Shown here one piece after another: positions 1-7,968 of a stretch of DNA of 14,872 nucleotides. The stretch is from NCBI GenBank assembly GCA_023427845.1, contig JAEYZX010000155.1:1-14872 (forward strand), written 5' to 3'. The stretch comes from Bacteroidota bacterium (GTDB lineage: Bacteria; Bacteroidota; Bacteroidia; Flavobacteriales; Flavobacteriaceae). The translations under genes were made by a program, and so were the position numbers. Each line of letters opens with the position of its first letter. The stretch's first letter is position 1. Under the pieces are notes generated by a model. That model did not search any database. It had not been told where the DNA came from and saw nothing but the letters and a program-made list of their open reading frames with translations.

Positions 1-21
1 GCTCGGAGATGTGTATAACAG
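1..21. other. Residual Nextera/Tn5 adapter sequence at contig end
   Basis: Bases 1-18 (GCTCGGAGATGTGTATAA) are identical to an internal stretch of the Illumina Nextera read-2 adapter, including most of the Tn5 mosaic end. Bases 19-21 (CAG) match the last three bases of the mosaic end, with four bases (GAGA) missing between. This is almost certainly untrimmed, error-containing library adapter and not genomic DNA. It adds seven artificial codons (LLYTSPS) to the reading frame of the truncated susE gene, so genomic sequence probably starts at about base 22. Confidence 0.88.
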
Positions 22-567
22 CCAGGGCATGGCTGTAGTGTTATCCCATTCATTAAGTCCGTAGTGTCCTTGCGGACTTCCCACTAAGAATAACGGCGGT
101 ACTACAGAAACATAAGGAGTGACTGAAATGGTTACTGTGTTGCTGTACATCGATTCGAAAGTATCGTTGACCGATGCCCGAACACGCACTTCAAACTGGT
201 CTTCAACAAAAGCCTCGCCGCCTACAAGTAATGCAGCGCCATTCAACGACTCAACTGAAACGGATAAATTGTTGTCACCTGTTACCGATCCTAATGATTG
301 CGGATTTGCAAACTCATTCCCAAGCAAATCGATTTCGACAGTATAGATAATCGCGACATCCTGGTCAAAGTTTGCCGGTGTCCAAACAAATCGCTCCGCC
401 TGCGCCGACGCGTTTTCGATAGCCAGCACGTAGGCACCTCCATCGGGTGCTGTCAATGTTGGCGCATCCGTAGCAGTTATAACCGGACGATCTTCCACAT
501 CATCGCTACAAGATGCCAAAGTCAGCATCCCAAATAATACAAACAGTGTGTTTTTTATATTTTTCAT
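1..567 (-). CDS. susE: SusE-like outer-membrane starch/maltose-binding lipoprotein (partial, 3' end missing)
   Basis: The frame opens at the ATG at 567 and stays open to the left edge (189 codons, of which the last seven are probably adapter). The N-terminus is a lipoprotein signal peptide with lipobox LASC and Cys20 as the lipidated residue. Acidic residues follow at once (CSDDVED), the kind of signal that sends Bacteroidota lipoproteins to the cell surface. A SusE N-terminal-type domain with Ig-like beta-strand patterns follows (about residues 30-150, including FVWTPANFDQDVAIIYTVEID). The next domain begins with LFLVGSPQGHYGLNEWDN, typical of the carbohydrate-binding repeats of SusE/SusF. 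Family knowledge: SusE binds malto-oligosaccharides at the surface and assists SusCD. The gene is 17 nt downstream of susD in the same operon. SusE/SusF-type proteins are variable, so the family call is firmer than the exact name. Confidence 0.85.
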   Translation of the reverse strand, partial: MKNIKNTLFVLFGMLTLASCSDDVEDRPVITATDAPTLTAPDGGAYVLAIENASAQAERFVWTPANFDQDVAIIYTVEIDLLGNEFANPQSLGSVTGDNNLSVSVESLNGAALLVGGEAFVEDQFEVRVRASVNDTFESMYSNTVTISVTPYVSVVPPLFLVGSPQGHYGLNEWDNTTAMPWLLYTSPS

Positions 568-584
568 CTTATGATAGTTTAAAA

Positions 585-2186
585 TTAGTTGTAACCTATA
601 TTTTGTTCAAGTGCTGGGTTTGCCGATCGTGCACGGTCAGGAATCGGGAATAACTTCAGATGCTCGGCTATTGGCGCGCCGTTTAACGAGTTTCCTTTCC
701 ATTGCCACAGGTACGAACCACCGGTGAATTTGCCGAAACGGATCAAGTCCTGTCTTCTGTGACATTCCCAATAAAGTTCACGCGCCCTTTCGTCAAGAAT
801 AAAATCCAATGTTAGGTTCCCCTGACCGATGGTAGGAGCATTTGCACGGGTTCTAAGCGCGTTGACGTAATTGACCGCCTCATCCAATGAACCATGTCCG
901 CGGACCGCCAACTCGGCATACATCAGATATGCATCTGCAAGACGGAACATCGGAAAGTCGGTATCTACAAAAACTCCTGTCGGATTGGAACCATTATCGC
1001 CATTCGATTTTTTATTGGTCCATTTCCGGATCCCATAACCTTGGGCCTCTTGTGCAATGTTCATAATATCGAGAGTCTGGCCCTCGGTATGGAACATTGC
1101 CCTATTGTCGGTCGCACCGGTAACATCGGTAAATTTCTGAACGAATTCCCTTCGTGTGCGAAGCCCTTTCCAGCCACCTTCAACACCGAAATCACTTGCA
1201 TCCATCGTGCTCAACACAGCGGCATGTACCAAGTAGTTTGTGCCGCCACTTGTAGTGTACTGTCCATCGAAACGTACAGGGAAAATGAACTCGTTCTGTG
1301 CGCCATTCGTATCGTTGTCGGCCATGAACAGGTAGCTGTACGGTACCTGCGCGATCTGATACGATGAATTTAACACCGGTTGTAAAGCCTGCAATGCATC
1401 GGCATAATGATTAACACCAATGTAAACCTCGGCATTCAGGTACAACTTGGCCAGCAACATTTTCGCGGCAATCTTATCGACGCGACCATATTCGTTCGCC
1501 TGTGATTCCTTAAGATCGGCATCGATTGCAATCAGCTCATCTTTGATAAAGTTGAAAACCTCGAGCTTTTCATTTTGTTCAGGATAGTAAAAACCAACGG
1601 CATCCTCTTCGGTAATAATTGGCACGCGTCCAAACAAATCAAGTGCATGATAAAGCGACAATGCGCGAAGAAAACGAGCTTCGGCGCGGTATGATGCCAT
1701 ATCGTTGACGATTTCAGGTGCCACGTTACGAGATGCCACGCGATCGGGCGTAGACTGGCGCAAAAATTCATTTGCAAGGCTCATCTGATAGAACGTCCGC
1801 GAATACATGACATAAATGAACTCGTTATTACTTGTCCAAGTATGTGTATTCATCGATGGCAGATTACCGTCTTGCCAAGCTATGACCGACTCATCTGTAG
1901 GCAGCTGCTGTAAGGTGTAGAACGCGCGCAAATACGGACTAAAATCATTTCGTATACCGCCAATGTCTTCACCACCATCTCCTTCACCATTACCTGCTTT
2001 TGCCAAACCGAGATACAGTTTCGCCAAAAACATGCGATAGGCATTAGGATTTTCGTAGAATTTCTCCGCAGTGAAATCGTCATCATCCTCAGGAACAACA
2101 TTCAAGTCATCCGTACAGGAATAACCCAGGGCCAATACCAACAGCAACAGTATCGTCTTCCTTCCTAAACTATACATATTTTTCAT
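585..2186 (-). CDS. susD: SusD/RagB-family nutrient-binding outer-membrane lipoprotein, maltodextrin type
   Basis: This 533-residue protein has a lipoprotein signal peptide (LALGYSC, lipidated Cys24) followed by an acidic stretch (TDD, then PEDDDD) suited to surface export. The body matches the SusD/RagB family: an N-terminal FYENPNAYRMFLAKLYLGLA helix, helical TPR-like repeats (RAEARFLRALSLYHALDLFGRVP, about 167-190, and KIAAKMLLAKLYLNAEVY) and a C-terminal SusD/RagB domain ending in ERARELYWECHRRQDLIRFG and LFPIPDRA. SusD proteins form a lid on the SusC barrel and bind the oligosaccharide before import. Length is normal for the family. The gene starts 11 nt after the susC stop, so the two are translated from one message. 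The substrate assignment to malto-oligosaccharides rests mainly on the neighbouring genes. Confidence 0.93.
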   Translation of the reverse strand: MKNMYSLGRKTILLLLVLALGYSCTDDLNVVPEDDDDFTAEKFYENPNAYRMFLAKLYLGLAKAGNGEGDGGEDIGGIRNDFSPYLRAFYTLQQLPTDESVIAWQDGNLPSMNTHTWTSNNEFIYVMYSRTFYQMSLANEFLRQSTPDRVASRNVAPEIVNDMASYRAEARFLRALSLYHALDLFGRVPIITEEDAVGFYYPEQNEKLEVFNFIKDELIAIDADLKESQANEYGRVDKIAAKMLLAKLYLNAEVYIGVNHYADALQALQPVLNSSYQIAQVPYSYLFMADNDTNGAQNEFIFPVRFDGQYTTSGGTNYLVHAAVLSTMDASDFGVEGGWKGLRTRREFVQKFTDVTGATDNRAMFHTEGQTLDIMNIAQEAQGYGIRKWTNKKSNGDNGSNPTGVFVDTDFPMFRLADAYLMYAELAVRGHGSLDEAVNYVNALRTRANAPTIGQGNLTLDFILDERARELYWECHRRQDLIRFGKFTGGSYLWQWKGNSLNGAPIAEHLKLFPIPDRARSANPALEQNIGYN

Positions 2187-2197
2187 TTTAATTTTTT

Positions 2198-5161
2198 TTA
2201 AAAGTCTAAATTAAATCCAATCATATACATTCTCGCACGCGGGTAGATCGTTTTGTCTATACCGCCGAAAACCTCAGGATCAAGCCCGTCGTAATCAGTA
2301 ATGGTAAGCACGTTCTGCATTCCAAGGAAAATTCGTAATCTGGATGAATCGTTGAATGGATTCTCAAAATTATATCCCAGCGTAACATTATCAAGTTTCA
2401 CGAACGACGCGTCCTGCACATAGTAATCGGAAAAGACCCTGTTGTTGCCTTCGAGAAGGAAACCGGTATTTTGGAAATCGGAATTGATGTTGCTCAACAC
2501 GTCCGGATAACGGATACCGGCCTGAAGTACGCCTCCCAGCGATGCCGTATTGTTGTAGTTGTAATTGCCAACGCTTGCGCGCCATGCCATTGAAAAGTCC
2601 CAATTTTTATAATTCATATTGGTCATGAAGCCAAAAATGAAATCGGCATATGGCTTTTTGTAGCGATATTGGTCTTCGGTTGAAATTACGCCATCCTGAT
2701 TTCGGTCGACGTAAACACCTTCAACCGGACGGCCGTTTGAATCGTATACCTGCTCGTAAACATAGAATGCATTCGGACTGTAACCGATAGAGTTGATTTG
2801 GATGCGATTACCGCCACCGCCGTCGATATCGCCTACATAGTTATCGGTGCCGTTTGCGAGACCTGTGATTTCCTGATCGTTATAAGCTACATTGAAATTG
2901 GCTCTCCAATTGAAAGAATCTTTCTTAACGATATGCGCATCAAGGCTGAACTCGATACCTTCAGAAGTAAAATCACCAAAGTTGGCCCAAAATTCATTTG
3001 TCAGGTTCGTTCCGTCAGGGAATGGGATTCGCGCCAATAAATCGTTTGATTCTTTTCGGTACAAATCAAGCGACGCGGTAAGCCTGTTGTTGAAAAATCC
3101 GAAATCGACACCAAGATTCAATGTCGTTGTTTCTTCCCATTTTAAGTTCTCATTATATCCTTCAGGACGTCCTACCGGAACGAAAATGTCGCCAAACTGG
3201 TATTGCGCCTGAGTGGTTCCGGTTGTGTAACGCGGAATATACCCATATGCTGCTGCAATGTCCTGCTGCCCGGTGATACCCCAACCTGCGCGAATTTTTA
3301 ATTCAGAAATTGTTTTGTGGTCCTTCAAGAAGTCTTCCTGCGAAACCCTCCAGGCAAACGCCGCACCCGGAAAATCTCCCCATCGGTTTTGTTCAGAGAA
3401 ACGCGACGTTCCGTCACGTCGGTAGTTCAATGTCAATAAATATCGGTCTTTGAAGTTCAAGTTCATTCTTGCGAAATACGACTGCAGGTTCACATCGGCT
3501 TTTGTATCAACATCTGGCTGCGCGTTCGGGTCGTAAATGTTTCCGGTAGAGAAACTTTCGCCTTCAAACAGCTGATACGAATAACCTCCTGTCACATCCA
3601 GGTTTAAATTTCCGATTTCTTTTGCATATACCAAGTAAGCATCCAATAATGAGTTCTTTCTCTCGTCCCAGAACGTCGCGCGCGAACCAAAATTCTGATA
3701 CGTGCCCGGAACGCTGTAATTGCCCACCTGGTAACCCGCAGGACTAAATGGCTGCAGTGTATTGCTTCCGCTTCCTTCGGCCGAGTCAAGCCCGAGATTC
3801 AGGACCGCCCGCAAATCTTCAAAGAAATGCAGCTTATAATCGAGTTGGATGTTTCCGTAAATCCTTCTGTTTTCGGTAACGTTCCTACGCTGCTCGAGCA
3901 ATGAAACAGGATTGTGCTGCGCTCCGGTCACCACACGGTCACCGTCGGCTTCAAGCCATTCAAAATAGCCTCCGAAATACGACGTAGGATCGTAAACCGG
4001 CTGTGTAGGATCGAAACGGATTGCATTTCCAATTGCACCTTCATCGGCAAAGCGGTTGTCCTGCCAAGCCACGTTAGCGTTAACGTTGATCTTAAGATGA
4101 TCGTCAAAAAAAGATGGATTCAACGCAAGTGAAGTTGTAGTCCTTTTAAATTCCGATGTCTTTAGCAATCCCGGAACTTCCGTATAGCCAACCGACAATC
4201 TTGACGGCATGGTTTTTAAAAGATTTCCTCGTATTGATACATTATTATCGACTGTGATCGTACTGTGGAAGATTTCGTTCTGCCAATCGGTGCTCGCATC
4301 TCCCAGCAACGCCAATTGCGCCGCAGTGGCAATTCCCGGGGTATTGGCAAGGGCGCGGAACTCGCTAGCAGACAGCACATCGACTTTTCGTGCAAGGGTA
4401 TTGAGCGTGGTAACCGAATTGAACGACACTTGCATGTCGCCCTTGCTTCCTTTTTTGGTCGTGATGATGATGACGCCATTGGCAGCCCTTGAACCGTAAA
4501 TGGCTGTGGCCGACGCATCTTTCAGGATGGAAAAAGAGTCGATGTCGTTTGGGTTGATTGACGAGATGATACTTGTAGCGCCACCCGGCACATCATTGCT
4601 CATCGGAAGTCCGTCAACAACTATCAAAGGATCATTTGAAGCGTTCAAGGAAGAACCTCCACGGATTCGGATTGTGGATCCGGAGCCCGGGGCACCGCCG
4701 GTAACGATCTGCAGACCTGCCACGCGGCCGTTAAGCAGGTTTTCAACCGTGATATTGTTACCGCGATTGAATTCGTCGCTGCTCAACACTTCAACGGCAC
4801 CGGTCGCGTCCTGACGGCGAACCGAACCGTATCCGACCTGAACCACGACTTCAGCCAACTGATTGGCGTCTTCCGACATGCTGATCGAAAGGGTCTGTTG
4901 TCCTGTATAATTAATCACAACGTCCTTGTAACCAATATACGAGAAAACGATAGAACTACCGCTGCTGACATTCGTCAGGGTGAAATTCCCCTCGAAATCG
5001 GTCGAAGTACCGTTGGCAGTACCTTCAATCACAACGTTCACTCCCGGAAGTGGCTGCCCCGAGGATTCTTCAAGAACCCTTCCGGATACTGTGCTTTGTG
5101 CAAACACACTAAACGGGAGAAGAAGCAATAATAATAACAACTTATTGTAAATTGTTTTCAT
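2198..5161 (-). CDS. susC: SusC/RagA-family TonB-dependent outer-membrane transporter
   Basis: The 987-residue protein has a signal peptide with a long leucine core and cleavage near VFA|Q (residue 21). Next come a carboxypeptidase-D-regulatory-like domain (about 24-100: SGRVLEESSGQPLPGVNVVI), a SusC-type TonB-box region (AEVVVQVGYG, 103-112) and a plug domain (about 115-238) with the family hallmark LKDASATAIYGSRAANGVII. The remainder is a 22-strand-type beta-barrel ending in a terminal Phe (MIGFNLDF), typical for BAM-dependent outer-membrane proteins. SusC imports oligosaccharides using TonB energy, with SusD as its lid. It is the first gene of the operon and is divergent from the LacI-type regulator. 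Length is normal and there is no sign of a frameshift. Confidence 0.95.
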   Translation of the reverse strand: MKTIYNKLLLLLLLLPFSVFAQSTVSGRVLEESSGQPLPGVNVVIEGTANGTSTDFEGNFTLTNVSSGSSIVFSYIGYKDVVINYTGQQTLSISMSEDANQLAEVVVQVGYGSVRRQDATGAVEVLSSDEFNRGNNITVENLLNGRVAGLQIVTGGAPGSGSTIRIRGGSSLNASNDPLIVVDGLPMSNDVPGGATSIISSINPNDIDSFSILKDASATAIYGSRAANGVIIITTKKGSKGDMQVSFNSVTTLNTLARKVDVLSASEFRALANTPGIATAAQLALLGDASTDWQNEIFHSTITVDNNVSIRGNLLKTMPSRLSVGYTEVPGLLKTSEFKRTTTSLALNPSFFDDHLKINVNANVAWQDNRFADEGAIGNAIRFDPTQPVYDPTSYFGGYFEWLEADGDRVVTGAQHNPVSLLEQRRNVTENRRIYGNIQLDYKLHFFEDLRAVLNLGLDSAEGSGSNTLQPFSPAGYQVGNYSVPGTYQNFGSRATFWDERKNSLLDAYLVYAKEIGNLNLDVTGGYSYQLFEGESFSTGNIYDPNAQPDVDTKADVNLQSYFARMNLNFKDRYLLTLNYRRDGTSRFSEQNRWGDFPGAAFAWRVSQEDFLKDHKTISELKIRAGWGITGQQDIAAAYGYIPRYTTGTTQAQYQFGDIFVPVGRPEGYNENLKWEETTTLNLGVDFGFFNNRLTASLDLYRKESNDLLARIPFPDGTNLTNEFWANFGDFTSEGIEFSLDAHIVKKDSFNWRANFNVAYNDQEITGLANGTDNYVGDIDGGGGNRIQINSIGYSPNAFYVYEQVYDSNGRPVEGVYVDRNQDGVISTEDQYRYKKPYADFIFGFMTNMNYKNWDFSMAWRASVGNYNYNNTASLGGVLQAGIRYPDVLSNINSDFQNTGFLLEGNNRVFSDYYVQDASFVKLDNVTLGYNFENPFNDSSRLRIFLGMQNVLTITDYDGLDPEVFGGIDKTIYPRARMYMIGFNLDF

Positions 5162-5194
5162 ACATTTTGTTTAGGGTTAAAACTGAGTTAATTT

Positions 5195-5213
5195 GCTCAT
5201 ACTTTACTTCGAA
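5195..5213 (+). repeat. 19-bp leader motif, copy 1 (susC side)
   Basis: GCTCATACTTTACTTCGAA, 34-52 nt upstream of the susC start codon and on the opposite strand to susC. It matches 18 of 19 bases with 6536-6554 upstream of the permease gene. It includes the palindromic hexamer TTCGAA. The function is unknown; a shared regulator site or common ancestry of the two leaders are possible. Confidence 0.6.
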
Positions 5214-5269
5214 TGTTAAATTTAAGTAAATATTTCAACAGTTATAAAAGTGTCCTGTTAATTAGCTTT

Positions 5270-5283
5270 CGAAAACGTTTTCG
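5270..5283. promoter_or_regulatory. LacI-family operator candidate
   Basis: CGAAAACGTTTTCG is a perfect 14-bp palindrome with a central CG, the form typical of operators bound by LacI/GalR-family dimers. It lies in the gap between divergent susC and the LacI-type gene, 117 nt upstream of the latter's start codon, which makes that protein the obvious candidate ligand. No second perfect copy was seen elsewhere in the window. Whether it works as a repressor or activator site cannot be told from sequence. Confidence 0.72.
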
Positions 5284-5325
5284 TGTTGACAACTTTTAAT
5301 TATCCGTATCAATTCGATGTAAGAA

Positions 5326-5355
5326 TTGTCATTCCTAAAATTAAAATTATCTTTA
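5326..5355 (+). promoter_or_regulatory. Candidate Bacteroidota-type promoter for the LacI-type gene
   Basis: A TTG at 5326-5328 is followed after 19 bases by TATCTTTA (5348-5355). This agrees with the flavobacterial consensus TTG-N17-23-TAnnTTTG except in the last base. It would place the transcript start about 25 nt before the ATG at 5387. AT-rich sequence gives chance matches, so this is a moderate call. Confidence 0.45.
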
Positions 5356-5386
5356 TTGTCAATTCAGCAAAACTGCGATTCCGGAT

Positions 5387-6409
5387 ATGAGAAGAAAAGT
5401 TACATTAAAACAAATTGCGCGGGAACTCGATGTGTCTATCTCTACAGTTTCAAAATCGCTGCGGAACAGTCCAGAAATCAGCGAGGATACACGACAAAAA
5501 GTGCAGGCCTTCGCAAAGCTTTATAATTACAAACCCAATAACATAGCACTTAGCCTCAAGAATCGAAAAACGAAGACCATCGGAATTATCATCCCTGAAA
5601 TTGTCCATCATTTTTTTGCGACGGTCATCAGCGGAATCGAACAGGTTGCAAACGAGTGTGGATACAGCGTAATCATTTGCCTTTCGGACGAGTCATTCGA
5701 TAAAGAAGTGATCAACATGGAGATGCTGGCAAACGGAAGCATCGACGGATTCATCATGTCACTGTCGAAAGAAACGCAATTTAAACGCGATCACCATCAT
5801 ATCACGGAAGTCATTAATCAGGGAATGCCGGTTGTTCTATTCGACCGCGTTTCGAATGAAATCCTATGCGATAAAGTCATCATCAACGATCAACTCGCGG
5901 CATACGAAGCAGTGCAAAGCCTCATCGATAAAGGAAAGCAAAAAATCGCGCTCGTAACTACCGTCGATTATGTGAGTGTAGGCAAATTACGCACCGATGG
6001 TTATACGAAAGCGCTTCTCGATAACGAACTTCCGTTCAATGAAAAACTGATCATAAAGGTTGAAGATGTCGATACCTGTGAGGAAGTAATCGGAAAACTG
6101 CTTGAAGACCGTGCTATAGATGCAGTATTTGCCGTCAATGAATTGTTTGCGGTCATCATCATCAAAACGGCTAACCGGCTCGGATTACGCGTTCCCGAAG
6201 ATGTTTCGGTGATCGCCTTTACCGACGGTATCATTTCAAAATATTCAACTCCAACAATCACGACGGTTAGTCAGGACGGAAACGAAATGGGCCAAAAAGC
6301 GGCGAAGATGTTGATTGCGCGAATCGAATCGGAAGAAGAGGAAGAAGAGCATTATCGTACCGAAATCATCGAAACCCATCTTATCCACAGAGAATCTACT
6401 CAAACGTAA
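5387..6409 (+). CDS. LacI/GalR-family transcriptional regulator of the maltose locus
   Basis: The 340-residue protein has a LacI-type helix-turn-helix at residues 5-30 (TLKQIARELDVSISTVSKSL), a hinge helix around 50-58 (NNIALSLKN) and a periplasmic-binding-protein-like effector domain from about 63 (KTIGIIIPEIVHHFFATVI) to the end, including the family motif VSVIAFTDG (about 273-281). An acidic run (SEEEEEE, about 315-321) lies near the C-terminus. LacI-family proteins bind palindromic operators as dimers and respond to sugars or sugar phosphates. The palindrome at 5270-5283 and the position between the transport and catabolic arms make it the likely local regulator of both. The effector may be maltose or a derivative, but this is inferred. 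Bacteroides Sus systems use the unrelated SusR instead. Confidence 0.92.
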   Translation: MRRKVTLKQIARELDVSISTVSKSLRNSPEISEDTRQKVQAFAKLYNYKPNNIALSLKNRKTKTIGIIIPEIVHHFFATVISGIEQVANECGYSVIICLSDESFDKEVINMEMLANGSIDGFIMSLSKETQFKRDHHHITEVINQGMPVVLFDRVSNEILCDKVIINDQLAAYEAVQSLIDKGKQKIALVTTVDYVSVGKLRTDGYTKALLDNELPFNEKLIIKVEDVDTCEEVIGKLLEDRAIDAVFAVNELFAVIIIKTANRLGLRVPEDVSVIAFTDGIISKYSTPTITTVSQDGNEMGQKAAKMLIARIESEEEEEEHYRTEIIETHLIHRESTQT

Positions 6410-6535
6410 TAGTTGACGGCAAACATTTGACAATCAGTAATCTAAAATTCAAAATGACCGGTCGCTTAAAGTGTTAAATAATTGGAGGAAAGAATCCTAA
6501 AAGAAAAATATTCTATATTTACCGCCAATATCAAA

Positions 6536-6554
6536 GCTTATACTTTACTTCGAA
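6536..6554 (+). repeat. 19-bp leader motif, copy 2 (permease side)
   Basis: GCTTATACTTTACTTCGAA, 57-75 nt upstream of the permease start and on its sense strand. It differs at one base from 5195-5213. Its first six bases GCTTAT could also pair with ATAAGC at 6571-6576, the left arm of the downstream hairpin. Confidence 0.6.
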
Positions 6555-6569
6555 AATAAAATAAGTTTT

Positions 6570-6587
6570 GATAAGCATCCGCTTATC
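6570..6587 (+). promoter_or_regulatory. Leader hairpin / dyad before the permease gene
   Basis: GATAAGC (6570-6576), loop ATCC, GCTTATC (6581-6587): a perfect 7-bp stem ending 23 nt before the ATG at 6611. There is no T-tract, so it is not a simple terminator. It could stabilise the 5' end of the mRNA, modulate translation, or act as a DNA dyad for a regulator. The left arm has an alternative partner at 6536-6541. Confidence 0.5.
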
Positions 6588-6610
6588 GTACCGTAAAATC
6601 AAATGCGATA

Positions 6611-7966
6611 ATGGAAAAGCGTAAATTAGGTTTCTGGGAAATTTGGAACATGAGTTTTGGATTTCTCGGGATACAGTTCGGATTTGCCCTTCAGGGAGGA
6701 TTCATGTCGAGAATCTTCCAGACTTTGGGAGCCGACAAAGATGCAATCCCACTACTTTGGATAGCAGCACCACTTACAGGCTTGCTCGTACAGCCGATCA
6801 TCGGATATTTGTCTGACAACACCTGGCATCCAAAACTTGGCCGCCGCAAACCCTATTTTTTAATCGGCGCAATCTTAAGTTCACTTGCGCTCTTCGTTGT
6901 GCCGCATTCTCCTGCACTTTGGATTGCAGCCGGGCTTTTATGGGTTCTCGATGCGTCGATCAATATTTCGATGGAGCCATTTCGTGCTTTGGTGGCCGAC
7001 AAGCTGCCGAATTCTCAACGTTCGTACGGATTTGTGATGCAAACGCTGATCATTGGGATCGGGACATGGATCGCGAGTAATTTGCCTTGGATCGTAAACC
7101 AGCTCGGGGTAAGCAACGATGCCGAAGCGGGAGTCGTTCCAATGTCGGTTAAGGTCGCGTTCGGGATTGGCGCCTTGGTATTCCTGCTAAGCATTCTCTA
7201 TACGATTTTCACCACAAAAGAATATCCTCCCGAGAATCTTGAAGAATTCCAGGCCGAGAAAAAAGAATCGCGGTTTTTTAAAGACACTTTTACCGCGATT
7301 GGCGAAATGCCGTCAACAATGAGAAAGCTTGGCGTGATCCAGTTCTTTAGCTGGTTTGCATTTTTTACGATGTGGAGCATGGCAACACCGGCTTTGACTG
7401 AACATGTATATAAGGCGCCTGCCCCTGTCGAAAAAAACTACAACCTGGATCTGGCCGAAGATTCTGAAACCTTCCGCGCAGCAAACCTAAAATATCAGGA
7501 TGCCGCAAATCTGGTTGGTTCTGCAATGGGAATCTACGGACTTTCATCGATGGCTTTTGCGCTATTGCTGACCTTCTACACATCGAAATACAAAATTAAC
7601 CGGAAATACATTCATCTGGTATCTTTGATCCTCGGCGGAATCGGATTCATTTCGATGTATGTCGCCACTCCCCAAACGCTGATGTTCTGTTTTGTGCTGA
7701 TCGGAATTTCATGGGGAAGCATACTCTCGATGCCCTATGCAATGTTGTCGGGCGCAGTCAATCCAAAGAAAATGGGAATGATGATGGGGCTTTTCAATAT
7801 GTTCATCGTTTTGCCGCAGATTGTTGCCGCACTGGGCGGAATCAACATCCTGTATAAACTTATCGGACCGGAAACAATATTCGCAATGACACTTGCGGGA
7901 ATAGCACTAATAATTGCAGGACTGGGTAATTTTTTGATTACCGACAAAAATGCGATAGCAGATTAA
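6611..7966 (+). CDS. MFS transporter, maltose/disaccharide permease (SLC45-like)
   Basis: The 451-residue protein is hydrophobic throughout, with a pattern of about twelve membrane segments. The MFS motif between helices 2 and 3 is GYLSDNTWHPKLGRRKPYF (about 65-83), the GRR[KR]P form seen in the SLC45/sucrose-maltose symporter-like branch. A hydrophilic insertion (about 268-298) lies between two membrane segments of the second half, and a charged cytoplasmic loop (about 203-235) separates the two halves. It should import maltose or a similar disaccharide across the inner membrane, feeding the cytoplasmic phosphorylase. It heads an operon: its stop is followed after 2 nt by the phosphoglucomutase start. 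Substrate is inferred from context; the MFS assignment is firm. Confidence 0.9.
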   Translation: MEKRKLGFWEIWNMSFGFLGIQFGFALQGGFMSRIFQTLGADKDAIPLLWIAAPLTGLLVQPIIGYLSDNTWHPKLGRRKPYFLIGAILSSLALFVVPHSPALWIAAGLLWVLDASINISMEPFRALVADKLPNSQRSYGFVMQTLIIGIGTWIASNLPWIVNQLGVSNDAEAGVVPMSVKVAFGIGALVFLLSILYTIFTTKEYPPENLEEFQAEKKESRFFKDTFTAIGEMPSTMRKLGVIQFFSWFAFFTMWSMATPALTEHVYKAPAPVEKNYNLDLAEDSETFRAANLKYQDAANLVGSAMGIYGLSSMAFALLLTFYTSKYKINRKYIHLVSLILGGIGFISMYVATPQTLMFCFVLIGISWGSILSMPYAMLSGAVNPKKMGMMMGLFNMFIVLPQIVAALGGINILYKLIGPETIFAMTLAGIALIIAGLGNFLITDKNAIAD

Positions 7967-7968
7967 TT

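Larger units (their letters stand above)
5162..5386. promoter_or_regulatory. Divergent susC / lacI-type intergenic control region
   Basis: This 225-bp, AT-rich, non-coding stretch separates the start codons of susC (minus) and the LacI-type gene (plus). It holds a perfect 14-bp palindrome at 5270-5283, a second short dyad GTTGACAAC one base further on (5285-5293), a candidate plus-strand promoter at 5326-5355, and a weak minus-strand element TAAATTTA (5217-5224) that could be the -7 box of susC although no TTG lies at the right distance. It also holds the 19-bp motif at 5195-5213 that recurs upstream of the permease gene. The layout fits shared control of both directions by the adjacent regulator; this is inferred. 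Confidence 0.7.
6410..6610 (+). promoter_or_regulatory. Upstream region and leader of the catabolic operon
   Basis: A 201-bp gap between the regulator and the permease gene. It contains the 8-bp palindrome GACCGGTC (6456-6463), the second copy of the 19-bp motif (6536-6554), and a perfect 7-bp hairpin (6570-6587) just before the start codon. TATATTTA at 6514-6521 resembles a -7 box, but no TTG is correctly spaced, so no promoter is called. No perfect copy of the susC/lacI palindrome is present, only a possible half-site CGAAAA at 6551-6556. No convincing terminator for the regulator gene was found. Confidence 0.6.

Noticed and set aside
6320..6350. Repetitive GAAGAAGAG stretch in the regulator gene
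   Set aside because: It encodes an acidic run near the C-terminus and has the look of ordinary low-complexity coding sequence, with no array structure.
6410..6610. Rho-independent terminator after the regulator gene
   Set aside because: No GC-rich stem followed by a T-tract was found. The 6570-6587 hairpin lacks a T-tract and is close to the permease start.
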